NCBI GenBank assembly: GCA_030603665.1
Contig: JAUVXJ010000016.1
Coordinates: forward strand, 19,427-83,426
From: Chloroflexota bacterium
GTDB lineage: Bacteria > Chloroflexota > Anaerolineae > UBA7937 > B3-Chlor
Length of the DNA: 64,000 nt
Direction: 5' to 3'
Shown: piece by piece, positions 10,415 through 17,721 of the stretch
Layout of the letters: every line of letters starts with the position of its first letter
Position numbering within the stretch: the stretch's first letter is position 1
The notes under the pieces: generated by a model
Told to the model about the DNA's origin: nothing
Seen by the model: only the letters and a program-made list of their open reading frames with translations
Databases searched by the model: none
Position numbers and translations under genes: made by a program

Positions 10415-12579
10415 GAAACCTCCTCTTCTACATGTAACACCTTACGCGCACGACCGGCACTCGCTGGCGGTCCTACGATGCCTTTCTCTTCCAGCAGGTC
10501 CATCAGACGAGCCGCTCTGACGTACCCGATGCGCAGGCGTCGCTGAAGGAAAGTCGTCGAGGCATGTTGCTCGCGCTTCACCAACTCCATAGCTTCCTCC
10601 AAGAGTTGATCCTCTTGCTCTCCCTCATCTTCAACGACGGTTGCCATCTCCGGCCACAATGCCTGCTGTACCAACTCCTCCTGCTGCGCCGGGCGCGGCA
10701 CCTCCATGCCTCTCCAGAAGCGAACCAGGCTGTCGATCTCCCTGTCGGACACGAAGCATCCCTGCAGGCGTACAGGGCTGGAGGAATCGGCGCTCATGTA
10801 GAGCATGTCGCCTTTGCCCAGGAGTTTGTCGGCTCCCGCCACGTCTAGTATCACACGAGAGTCCGCCTGCGAGGTTACAGCGAAGGAGATCCGCGCTGGG
10901 AAGTTGGCCTTGATCAGCCCGGTCACCACGTCTACCGAGGGGCGCTGGGTTGCCACGACCAGGTGTATCCCCGTGGCCCTGGACATTTGCGCCAGCCTAC
11001 AGAGGGACCGCTCCACCTCGTCCGGGGCGGCCATCATCAGGTCCGCCAATTCGTCCACCACGACCACGATGTAGGGAAGAGGCTGGCTGTCTTCCGAGAG
11101 CAGGTTCTGGTTGAAGTGGTCTATGTTGCGCGCCTGGGCGGCTGAGAAGAGCTTGTAGCGGCGGTCCATCTCCCGCAGGACCCACCTCAGGGTGCCTACC
11201 ACTCTCTCCACCTCCACTAGCACGGGCGACAGCAGGTGGGGGATGCCGTTGAAGTTGACCAACTCCACCATCTTGGGGTCTACCATCAACAGCCTGAGGT
11301 CCTCAGGCGTGTTGCCCAAGAGCAGGCAAGTGACGATGGAGTTGATGCACACACTCTTGCCGGAGCCCGTGGCGCCCGCGATGAGGAGATGGGGCATCCT
11401 GCCCAGGTCGGCCACGACAGGGTTGCCGGAAACGTCCTGGCCCAGGGCAATCTTGAGCCTGGACGTCATTCGTTGGAACTCATTCGACTCCATGAGCCGG
11501 CGCAGGGAGACCAGCGAGAGTTCGTCGTTGGGGACCTCGATGCCGATCATAGACCGGCCGGGGACGGGAGCTTCGATACGTACAGCGGTGGCTGCCAGGG
11601 CCAGCGAGAGGTCGTTGGCGAGCGAACCGATCTTGCTCACTTTGACCTTTGCTCTGGAGACGCGGCCATCTCGGCCCTTTCGCTCTACATATCCAGGTTC
11701 CACCCCAAATTGAGTGACTGTGGGACCCTGATTGACCTCCGCCACTTTGCCAGGGACCCCGAAACTGCGCAGGGTCTCCTCGATAACGCGGACCTTTCGC
11801 CGGATCTCTGTCTCAGAGATCTCCAGCTTTGCGGTCCTCTCCAGGATGTCCTCCACCGAGGGCAGGCGCCACTCCTTGCCGCTCCGGAGTCGCGGAGGCT
11901 TGAGAGGAGCCCTCTCCTCAAGCCCTTCGTTGGCAGCAGGTCGAGGGTCGAAAGGGGCCGGGGCCTTGTCTCTCAGCCTGGAGAAGAAAGCCGCAGCGGT
12001 GAGTTGCGGCCGGCGGACAGTGAGGCGAGGCGTGTAGGGCCTGGACCGGTCTCTCACAGCGGCACAGACTCTCTTGAAGACTGTGCCTGCTCGTGCCAGT
12101 GACACGCCAGAGAGCAGGATCAGGCCCACGATTCCGGACGCTGCCAGAGTGATGTAGGCTCCGATCCGACCGATGCTAGTGGTGAGAGCCTGGCTCAGCA
12201 GCCAGCCCAGGTAGCCTCCTCCGCCACCTTGCGCCGCGTACTGTCGGGCGTCCTCCGGGAAGGACAGCAGGTGGAGCGCGGGCAGGCAGGTCACGAAGAG
12301 CAGTATGGCTCCCAGAGGCCTCCGCCACTCGAGGCCGCGATTGCCACCCAGGCTTTCCAACAGCAGCCAGAAGCCCAGGATTCCCAGCGCCAGAGGTACG
12401 AAGTACACTCCCGCGCCGAAGAAACGGCGCAGAAGTGTTATCAACCCTTCGGTGAGGAGGTCGCGACTGATGGAGGCCAGACTGAGTCCGGTGAGGGTAG
12501 CCAGGCCCAGGAGGACAATGGCCGCTGTCTTGAGTCCTGGTACCCTTGCCGCTTTGGGCTTGGCTTCTCTTTTTTTCAC
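10399..12579 (-). CDS. ftsK: DNA translocase FtsK/SpoIIIE
   Basis: This 726-residue protein is a short-linker FtsK/SpoIIIE DNA translocase, which pumps chromosomal DNA through the division septum. The N-terminus has about four membrane helices (residues 18-170). A linker follows, then the motor: Walker A GATGSGKSVC near residue 402, Walker B YIVVVVDELADLMM, and LVVATQRPSVDVVTGLIKAN. The C-terminal gamma winged-helix domain (FLQRRLRIGYVRAARLMDLL) recognises polar DNA sequences. It starts with GTG four bases after the uracil-DNA glycosylase gene and overlaps menA. Length is typical of the SpoIIIE type; identification is secure. Confidence 0.95.
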   Translation of the reverse strand: MKKREAKPKAARVPGLKTAAIVLLGLATLTGLSLASISRDLLTEGLITLLRRFFGAGVYFVPLALGILGFWLLLESLGGNRGLEWRRPLGAILLFVTCLPALHLLSFPEDARQYAAQGGGGGYLGWLLSQALTTSIGRIGAYITLAASGIVGLILLSGVSLARAGTVFKRVCAAVRDRSRPYTPRLTVRRPQLTAAAFFSRLRDKAPAPFDPRPAANEGLEERAPLKPPRLRSGKEWRLPSVEDILERTAKLEISETEIRRKVRVIEETLRSFGVPGKVAEVNQGPTVTQFGVEPGYVERKGRDGRVSRAKVKVSKIGSLANDLSLALAATAVRIEAPVPGRSMIGIEVPNDELSLVSLRRLMESNEFQRMTSRLKIALGQDVSGNPVVADLGRMPHLLIAGATGSGKSVCINSIVTCLLLGNTPEDLRLLMVDPKMVELVNFNGIPHLLSPVLVEVERVVGTLRWVLREMDRRYKLFSAAQARNIDHFNQNLLSEDSQPLPYIVVVVDELADLMMAAPDEVERSLCRLAQMSRATGIHLVVATQRPSVDVVTGLIKANFPARISFAVTSQADSRVILDVAGADKLLGKGDMLYMSADSSSPVRLQGCFVSDREIDSLVRFWRGMEVPRPAQQEELVQQALWPEMATVVEDEGEQEDQLLEEAMELVKREQHASTTFLQRRLRIGYVRAARLMDLLEEKGIVGPPASAGRARKVLHVEEEVSWPTM

Positions 12580-12583
12580 TTGT

Positions 12584-13186
12584 CTAGAACAGGCTAAGCT
12601 GCTCGGTGTCCTGCGGGAGGTCCACTTCCGCGATGCTGTCGGACTGTGCCAGGAGCTGAGGGATTCTGGACATATCGTCCTTGACCACCTGGCGCCACTT
12701 GGGCTGGTGCAAAGCTGCGGCAGGGTGGTACATAGGGTAGTGGATGATCCCTCCTATCTTTCGGGGTTGGCCGTGAATCTGAGAAATCTTGGCGCCAGGG
12801 AAGTAGCGCTCCATGGAAAATCGGCCCAGGGTCACGATCATCCGCGGGGAGATGATCTCCACCTGTCTGTCCAGGAACTTCTTGCAGGCCTCGATCTCTT
12901 CTGGTAAGGGGTCTCGGTTTCCTGGGGCCCGGCACTTGATCACGTTGCAGATGTAAACGTCTTCTCTCCGCAGGCCGATACTCTCCAGTAGTTCTTCCAG
13001 CAAGTTGCCTGCTGCGCCGACAAAGGGACGGCCCTGCTGGTCTTCGTGGAAACCAGGGCCCTCTCCGATGAACACAATCTCGGCGTTCTCGGGACCTTCG
13101 CCGGGCACGGAGTTCTTGCGACCTTGGGCCAGGACACAATCCTGGCAATTGGCAACCTCTTCGTGAAGTTCGGTTAGCAGGGACAC
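12584..13186 (-). CDS. Family 4 uracil-DNA glycosylase, 4Fe-4S
   Basis: A 200-residue type 4 uracil-DNA glycosylase that removes deaminated cytosine from DNA. The four cluster cysteines of the family are in place: C14, C17, C85 and C101. The uracil-pocket motif IGEGPGFHEDQQGRPFVG starts at residue 40, and a PMYHPAAAL motif supplies the C-terminal histidine. The GTG start is preceded by GAGGAGG at 8 bases spacing. It is the first gene of the operon with ftsK, menA and a thioesterase. The family was first described in thermophiles but is widespread, so it does not itself show thermophily. Confidence 0.93.
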   Translation of the reverse strand: MSLLTELHEEVANCQDCVLAQGRKNSVPGEGPENAEIVFIGEGPGFHEDQQGRPFVGAAGNLLEELLESIGLRREDVYICNVIKCRAPGNRDPLPEEIEACKKFLDRQVEIISPRMIVTLGRFSMERYFPGAKISQIHGQPRKIGGIIHYPMYHPAAALHQPKWRQVVKDDMSRIPQLLAQSDSIAEVDLPQDTEQLSLF

Positions 13187-13212
13187 GTGTATGCCTCCTC
13201 AAGGTGCAGGAA

Positions 13213-13232
13213 TGCACGGTCGTGGCCGTGCA
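13213..13232 (-). other. Leader hairpin just upstream of the glycosylase ribosome binding site
   Basis: A 7-bp perfect stem, TGCACGG/CCGTGCA, with a 6-base loop sits between the promoter and the GAGGAGG of the uracil-DNA glycosylase gene. In the mRNA it would fold about 12 bases before the ribosome binding site. A regulatory role is only a guess. Confidence 0.35.
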
Positions 13233-13278
13233 ACTCTGCTCTCTCGCTGCCTGCGAGGGCTCATCGCGACGTTGGAGG

Positions 13279-13307
13279 ATTGTAGCACATCCACTGGGGT
13301 TTGTCTA
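13279..13307 (-). promoter_or_regulatory. Promoter of the glycosylase-ftsK-menA-thioesterase operon
   Basis: On the minus strand TAGACA (13302-13307) and TACAAT (13279-13284) are 17 bases apart, each matching five of six consensus bases. It lies about 95 bases before the GTG of the first gene, and no other good promoter is seen inside the operon. Confidence 0.7.
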
Positions 13308-13553
13308 AGGTGGGCAACTGCTGCTGACTCCTGAGGGCGAAGAGTTGCTGGCAAGCGGCGGTTCCATCTGAAATGGTTATAGATCCAGATGGTGTGCAGG
13401 AAGGCTGCGGGGAACATAATCAATGGCATTCGCCTAGCCATAGCCGCCGCTGGACTGCACCCTTCGACGCGGTCCAAGGCCTTCTCGGGGTGGGTTCAGC
13501 AGGGGGCCTGAGAGTCGGTCTTGCGCATTTCTCTCACACAGGTCCTTGTCTTG

Positions 13554-13582
13554 TTGACCAAGGGGTGATATACTTATACATT
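13554..13582 (+). promoter_or_regulatory. Candidate promoter of the DUF6754/GlmL cluster
   Basis: TTGACC (13554-13559) is followed after 17 bases by TACATT (13577-13582). The match is moderate, but it is the best site before the first gene of the cluster. An overlapping TATACA at 13575 with 15-base spacing is an alternative. Confidence 0.4.
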
Positions 13583-13722
13583 GGAGCCAGTCTCCTTGTG
13601 TCTTCCGGAAGCTATGACCTTTTGGCACGCAGTCTCAGAGGTGGGTGAGCTGGAGGCTTCACCCCTGTGTCGACCAAGGAGGATTGTTGTGGATCTGTCA
13701 CAGCTGGGAAAGGTGCGCGGGG

Positions 13723-14004
13723 ATGACACTGGGCACTGATCGTCGCGACCAGCTGATCGACGACCTTGCACACCGCCTGGACAGCTGGAGGCTGGCCACC
13801 CCGGCCATCGCCTTTCTGGAGGTTCACAAGCCCCTGGGATTCCTGGCCAGTCAGACGCTTCTGGTCTTCCAGCCCCTGCTTAGGCTGTTCTTTGGTAGTG
13901 TCTCTGTCGAGGAGTACTCCACGCTGCTCGAGGATGCCAGCAGTGTGGAGCGCGTGATCTGTCGTCTGGAGGAGTTGCGGGAGCACGGAGCTTCTTCAGG
14001 GTAG
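13723..14004 (+). CDS. Small conserved-looking protein heading the membrane cluster
   Basis: A 93-residue protein I do not recognise. The frame is open upstream to 13645, but the ATG at 13723 fits best: the residues before it look random and AAAGG lies about ten bases ahead. The middle, FLASQTLLVFQPLLRLFFG (about residues 38-56), is hydrophobic and could be a membrane or amphipathic segment. The C-terminus is charged and helical. It is 24 bases upstream of the DUF6754-like gene and on the same strand, so it probably belongs to the same unit. It may be a peripheral partner of the membrane proteins that follow. Confidence 0.6.
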   Translation: MTLGTDRRDQLIDDLAHRLDSWRLATPAIAFLEVHKPLGFLASQTLLVFQPLLRLFFGSVSVEEYSTLLEDASSVERVICRLEELREHGASSG

Positions 14005-14028
14005 ACAGATTCCTTTTGGAGGAGGACG

Positions 14029-14808
14029 TTGGGGTTACTCAGAGAGATCCTGGGAAATCTAGGCATCGGCCAGCAGCACGCTCTGATGTTCGCACTGCTC
14101 TTACCGTTCTTCCCACTGCTTCTGATTCTCAATCGGAGGATAAGGGAGAGAGGTCGACCTGCGCTCCGTGCCATCCCTGGCTATGAGATCTTGCGGGAGT
14201 ACCTGGGCGAGGCGACGGAGAGCGGGCGCTCCGTACATGTATCCATGGGCACGAGCGGCATAGGAAACGGTGCCACGGCAGAATCCCTGGCCGGGCTCAC
14301 CGTCCTGGAGCATATCGCCGCGCACGCCACGGCCACTGGTCTCGAAACAGTGGTCACGGTCTGTGACCCGTCGCTCCTGCCAGTGGCCCAGGATGTGATC
14401 CGAGACGCCTGTGCAGCCCAGGGGTATCCCGAAGCCTATGACCCGGCCTGCGTTCGCTTCATCTCTTCGGACAAGGTGGCCTACGCCGCAGGCGTGATGG
14501 ACATCCTGGCGCACGGTGAGGTCTCCAGCAACGTCATGGTGGGGAGCTTCGGCGATGAGTTTCTGCTGATGAGCGAGGTGGGAGCCCGGAACGAGCTGAG
14601 CCAGATTGGAGGAACGGCTTCCCCGCAGATTCTGCCGTTTGTGTATGCATCTATGGATCATACCCTGATCGGCGAGGAGATCTTCGCCGCTGGCGCGTAT
14701 CTGCTCGGCAAGACCACGCACCTTGCCAGTCTGGCGGTGCAGGATTGGCTGAGAACGGCGATCATCGTGACCATCTTGATTGGTATTCTGGCCCGGAGTC
14801 TGGCGTGA
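14029..14808 (+). CDS. DUF6754-like membrane protein
   Basis: This 259-residue protein starts at TTG 14029 with GGAGGAGG just upstream. It has one helix near the N-terminus (HALMFALLLPFFPLLLIL, about residues 14-31) and one at the very C-terminus (IIVTILIGILARSLA), with a soluble domain of about 190 residues between. That core has VHVSMGTSGIGNGATAESL and DGDE-free Gly/Ala-rich segments (FGDEFLLMSEVG), and I recall it as DUF6754, a domain with no assigned function found in anaerobic Chloroflexota and some archaea. It looks like a double-anchored membrane protein in a larger complex. The family name is from memory; a profile search should confirm it. Confidence 0.7.
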   Translation: MGLLREILGNLGIGQQHALMFALLLPFFPLLLILNRRIRERGRPALRAIPGYEILREYLGEATESGRSVHVSMGTSGIGNGATAESLAGLTVLEHIAAHATATGLETVVTVCDPSLLPVAQDVIRDACAAQGYPEAYDPACVRFISSDKVAYAAGVMDILAHGEVSSNVMVGSFGDEFLLMSEVGARNELSQIGGTASPQILPFVYASMDHTLIGEEIFAAGAYLLGKTTHLASLAVQDWLRTAIIVTILIGILARSLA

Positions 14809-14860
14809 CCTGCCATCGGCTTGCCTGGGAGCAGCGCGAGACTATGGAGAAGGCGTCTGA

Positions 14861-15520
14861 ATGAGAAGAATCGGCCGCGCAATCACAGTGGGGATGAGAC
14901 GGTCGATCCCAATGGCTATCGCCATGGCCATTGGATCACTGATGCTGCTGGATTTCTTCTTCGATGAAGAGCACATAAACGATCTGGGCCGGTTCTTCGT
15001 AGAGTCGGCGGTCATCATCGTGGCCTTCGCCTTGCTGCTAGGTCTGCTGAACGTTATGGTGGTGCACCTGAGGAGGATCATCAAGCGAGAGAGTGACTGG
15101 TTCTACAGCATCGCGCTAGTGGCCATGGCTCTCATCGTGATGATTGCTGGCATTCCGGGCCCCGAGAGCACCGCGGTCGCGTGGATCTTTGACCACATCC
15201 AGTTCCCTCTGCAGGCGGCCACCTTCTCCCTGCTGGCCTTCTTCGTGGCCACGGCCGCATATCGTGGTCTGAGAGTGCGCAGCCTCGAGGCCCTGGCCTT
15301 CGTGGTGACAGCGGTTGTGGTGCTTCTAGGCCAGGTGCCCATAGGTAGGTATCTGGGAGAGTTCGTGCCCGCGGCGAAGGACTGGATACTAGATGTGCCC
15401 AGCACGGCAGGAATGCGCGGGATAATCATCGGCGTCGCTCTGGGAACCATCGCCACGGGAATCCGTGTCCTGATGGGTCTCGATCGTCCTTATGGTGGTG
15501 AGGGGAACGGTACCCAATAA
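14861..15520 (+). CDS. Six-helix membrane protein of unknown function
   Basis: A 219-residue integral membrane protein with about six hydrophobic segments, for example MAIAMAIGSLMLLDFFF (residues 19-35), FFVESAVIIVAFALLLGLLN and EALAFVVTAVVVLLGQVPI. No transporter signature or catalytic motif is evident. Its TAA stop overlaps the ATG of the following zinc-ribbon gene (TAATG), so the two are translationally coupled. With the gene at 17060 it gives the cluster two polytopic proteins of nearly equal size (219 and 216 residues), which could pair in the membrane. Confidence 0.75.
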   Translation: MRRIGRAITVGMRRSIPMAIAMAIGSLMLLDFFFDEEHINDLGRFFVESAVIIVAFALLLGLLNVMVVHLRRIIKRESDWFYSIALVAMALIVMIAGIPGPESTAVAWIFDHIQFPLQAATFSLLAFFVATAAYRGLRVRSLEALAFVVTAVVVLLGQVPIGRYLGEFVPAAKDWILDVPSTAGMRGIIIGVALGTIATGIRVLMGLDRPYGGEGNGTQ

Positions 15521-17055
15521 TGGAATGTCCTCACTGTGGGGCAGCCAACAAGCCCGATAGTCTGTTCTGCGGCGAGTGCGGGGAGTTCTTAGGGACACCC
15601 AAGGGGATCACGTGCGCCATGTGCGATACCCCCCATGCGCCGGGGATCACAGCGTGCACCCAGTGCGGGGCACGCTTGATTCCGCCTGGTGTCTCGCCTG
15701 CCGAATTGCCGCTTGAACTTGGGGATGAGGCTGCTGTGACCGACGAGGTTGAGGGTGTCGTCCCAGAAGATGCAGAAGTCGCCCAGGAGCCGGGTGAGGA
15801 GACGGTGCCTCCCTGGCTTAAGAAGCTGGAAGCGGTCCCTGCCGAAGAGGTCGCTGAGCGGGGGCTGGAGGGGGAGGATCTCGAGAGGGGCGAGTTGCCG
15901 GAATGGCTCGAGGTGCCGACCGAATTCGAGGATATGCTGAGCGAGGCATCAATCGCGGCGGATGAAGAGGAAGCGGCGCCGGCAGAGGAGATCCCGTCCT
16001 GGTTGGAGGCGCTTCGGCCAGAGGAACTGGAGGGCGTTGAGGACATCTCTGCCGCGGCTGGTCCCGCTGAGGCGACCGGCCTGCTCAAGGGCATCAGAGG
16101 GACTCTTGGTATCGAACCTATCCTTGCCCTGCCCCGACGTGCTGTGCCCGTGCAAGCTGTGTCGCCTTCCAGCGGCGCCTACGAGCGAGCCGAGCTGTTC
16201 GACTCGGTGGTGCGGGAGCCGGCCCGACCAGGCATCGAGTTGGCTCAGAGGCGACGCGTGGAGAAGCTTGCTGCCTCCACCGTGCGATGGATGACGTATC
16301 TGATCATCGCCGCCGCTGTGGTGGTGCCACTACTCCTGGGGAGCAACTGGTCAGAGGCGAATATGTCTGTCAGCGCTGGCGCCACGGCGATGTATGACAC
16401 CGTAGAGGCGTTGCCTCAGGGCGCTCTGGTCCTAGTCTCCCACGACTACGATCCTGGGATAGCAGGGGAGATGATTCCTCAGGCAAGGGCGGTACTCCAT
16501 CACTTGATGGGGCGTGGGGTGCGGCTGATCAGTGTGAGCCTTACCCCCGAGGGCGCTCGTCTATCTCGACAGGTGCTTGACGAGGTGGCTGAGGCTCACG
16601 GCTACAGCTACGGGGAAGAATACCTGAGCTTGGGGTACGTGGTGGCCGTAGAGGCCGGCCCGCGTTCCTTCTTTGAGGGATTGGTGACACACGGCTGGAG
16701 CGATTTCGTCGGGCAAGGTGAAGAAATAGCTCTGATGGTGGAATTCGCTGGAGCGCCGGAGTATCTCCGGCTGTGGCTGGAGCAGGTACAGGGACCGTAT
16801 GGGGTCCCGATGGCCGCCGGCGTGAGCGCGACGGCCGATCCGTTCGCCAGGCCCTACTATCACAATGAGGGGCGCCGCCAGCTGATAGGGCTGATCACGG
16901 GGCTGGTGGGAGCGGCGGAATACGAGCGACTCAGCGGGCAGGCTGGGCCTGCCTTGACAGCCATGGACTCGCAGTCAGTGGTGCATATTGCCATAGTTCT
17001 GCTCATCCTGGTGGGGAACGTGGCCTACTTCGGCGGGAGGGTGAGGGGGAAGTGA
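15520..17055 (+). CDS. Double zinc-ribbon membrane protein with W-L motif linker
   Basis: A 511-residue protein with an unusual layout. Residues 1-55 hold two zinc ribbons (CPHCGA with CGECGE; CAMCDT with CTQCGA). A very acidic linker (about 60-230) carries three similar short motifs, PPWLKKLE, LPEWLEVP and IPSWLEAL, which look like docking peptides. A membrane helix follows (WMTYLIIAAAVVVPLLLG, about residue 257), then a soluble domain of about 220 residues and a C-terminal helix (VVHIAIVLLILVGNVAYFGG). The zinc ribbons and linker should be cytoplasmic and the large domain outside. The outer domain is not recognised. Position inside the cluster suggests a scaffold linking cytoplasmic and exported parts. 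Confidence 0.75.
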   Translation: MECPHCGAANKPDSLFCGECGEFLGTPKGITCAMCDTPHAPGITACTQCGARLIPPGVSPAELPLELGDEAAVTDEVEGVVPEDAEVAQEPGEETVPPWLKKLEAVPAEEVAERGLEGEDLERGELPEWLEVPTEFEDMLSEASIAADEEEAAPAEEIPSWLEALRPEELEGVEDISAAAGPAEATGLLKGIRGTLGIEPILALPRRAVPVQAVSPSSGAYERAELFDSVVREPARPGIELAQRRRVEKLAASTVRWMTYLIIAAAVVVPLLLGSNWSEANMSVSAGATAMYDTVEALPQGALVLVSHDYDPGIAGEMIPQARAVLHHLMGRGVRLISVSLTPEGARLSRQVLDEVAEAHGYSYGEEYLSLGYVVAVEAGPRSFFEGLVTHGWSDFVGQGEEIALMVEFAGAPEYLRLWLEQVQGPYGVPMAAGVSATADPFARPYYHNEGRRQLIGLITGLVGAAEYERLSGQAGPALTAMDSQSVVHIAIVLLILVGNVAYFGGRVRGK

Positions 17056-17059
17056 GCCG

Positions 17060-17710
17060 ATGAGCGAGCTCTTCGCCGTGTGGATAGCGGCCATCCTGAC
17101 CCTGATGGTGTACAGTTATCTGTTTGCGGACAATCCGCTCTACCGACTGGCTCAACATCTATTCGTGGGGTCCTCAGTGGGATATTCAGCCGTCGTGGTC
17201 ATCCACAACGTGCTACGTCCCCGATTGGTGGAGCCCCTGCTTGATGATGCCACGGGCAACTGGCCCTACGTCTTGCCGCTGTTGTTGGGATTGTTGCTGC
17301 TGACAAAGGCCCGAGGGACCACAGCTTGGCTCGGCAACAGTTCGGTGGCCTTTCTGTTTGGTGTCGGTGCAGCCCTGGCCATTGGAGGGGCACTGATCGG
17401 TTCTCTCTTGCCCCAGATTCAAGCCTCCTGGGTATCGGTGTTGCCAAACACGGCGGGCGGGGCGGGAGCAGCGGTGAACAACATCTTGTTGACTGTGGGT
17501 ACCATCGGCACTCTCTCGTACTTCTACTTCACGATGGGCGCGCGCAAGGGCCCGGGGAGTGGTTTGCTCAGGTTTGGCTCGACGGTTGGCAGGTGGGTCC
17601 TACTCATTACGTTCGGGGCCATCTTCGGCAATCGGGTCATGGCCTACGTGTCATTGTTGATCGAAAGGGTCCATTTCCTGCTAGGAGACTGGTTGGGCTT
17701 GGTGGGGTAG
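17060..17710 (+). CDS. Six-helix membrane protein of unknown function
   Basis: A 216-residue polytopic membrane protein. Hydrophobic segments include LFAVWIAAILTLMVYSYLF near the start, YVLPLLLGLLLLTKA, SSVAFLFGVGAALAIGGALI and WVLLITFGAIFGNRVMAYVS. It starts five bases after the zinc-ribbon gene and ends 11 bases before the GlmL-like gene, so co-transcription is very likely. No enzyme or transporter motif is visible. It may form a membrane core with the 219-residue protein at 14861. Confidence 0.75.
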   Translation: MSELFAVWIAAILTLMVYSYLFADNPLYRLAQHLFVGSSVGYSAVVVIHNVLRPRLVEPLLDDATGNWPYVLPLLLGLLLLTKARGTTAWLGNSSVAFLFGVGAALAIGGALIGSLLPQIQASWVSVLPNTAGGAGAAVNNILLTVGTIGTLSYFYFTMGARKGPGSGLLRFGSTVGRWVLLITFGAIFGNRVMAYVSLLIERVHFLLGDWLGLVG

Positions 17711-17721
17711 TAGACTGATCC

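Larger units (their letters stand above)
13187..13722. other. Divergent intergenic region, 536 bases
   Basis: No gene is supported here. It separates the minus-strand glycosylase operon from the plus-strand DUF6754 cluster and carries a promoter for each, at 13279-13307 (minus) and 13554-13582 (plus). Two small inverted repeats lie in the minus-strand leader: TGCACGG/CCGTGCA (13213-13232) and CTCGC/GCGAG (13243-13257). The stretch 13310-13550 shows nothing I can name; frames there do not look coding. Confidence 0.6.

Noticed and set aside
13187..13722. tRNA or small stable RNA in the divergent region
   Set aside because: No T-arm GTTC motif with a pairing acceptor stem was found; only short hairpins.
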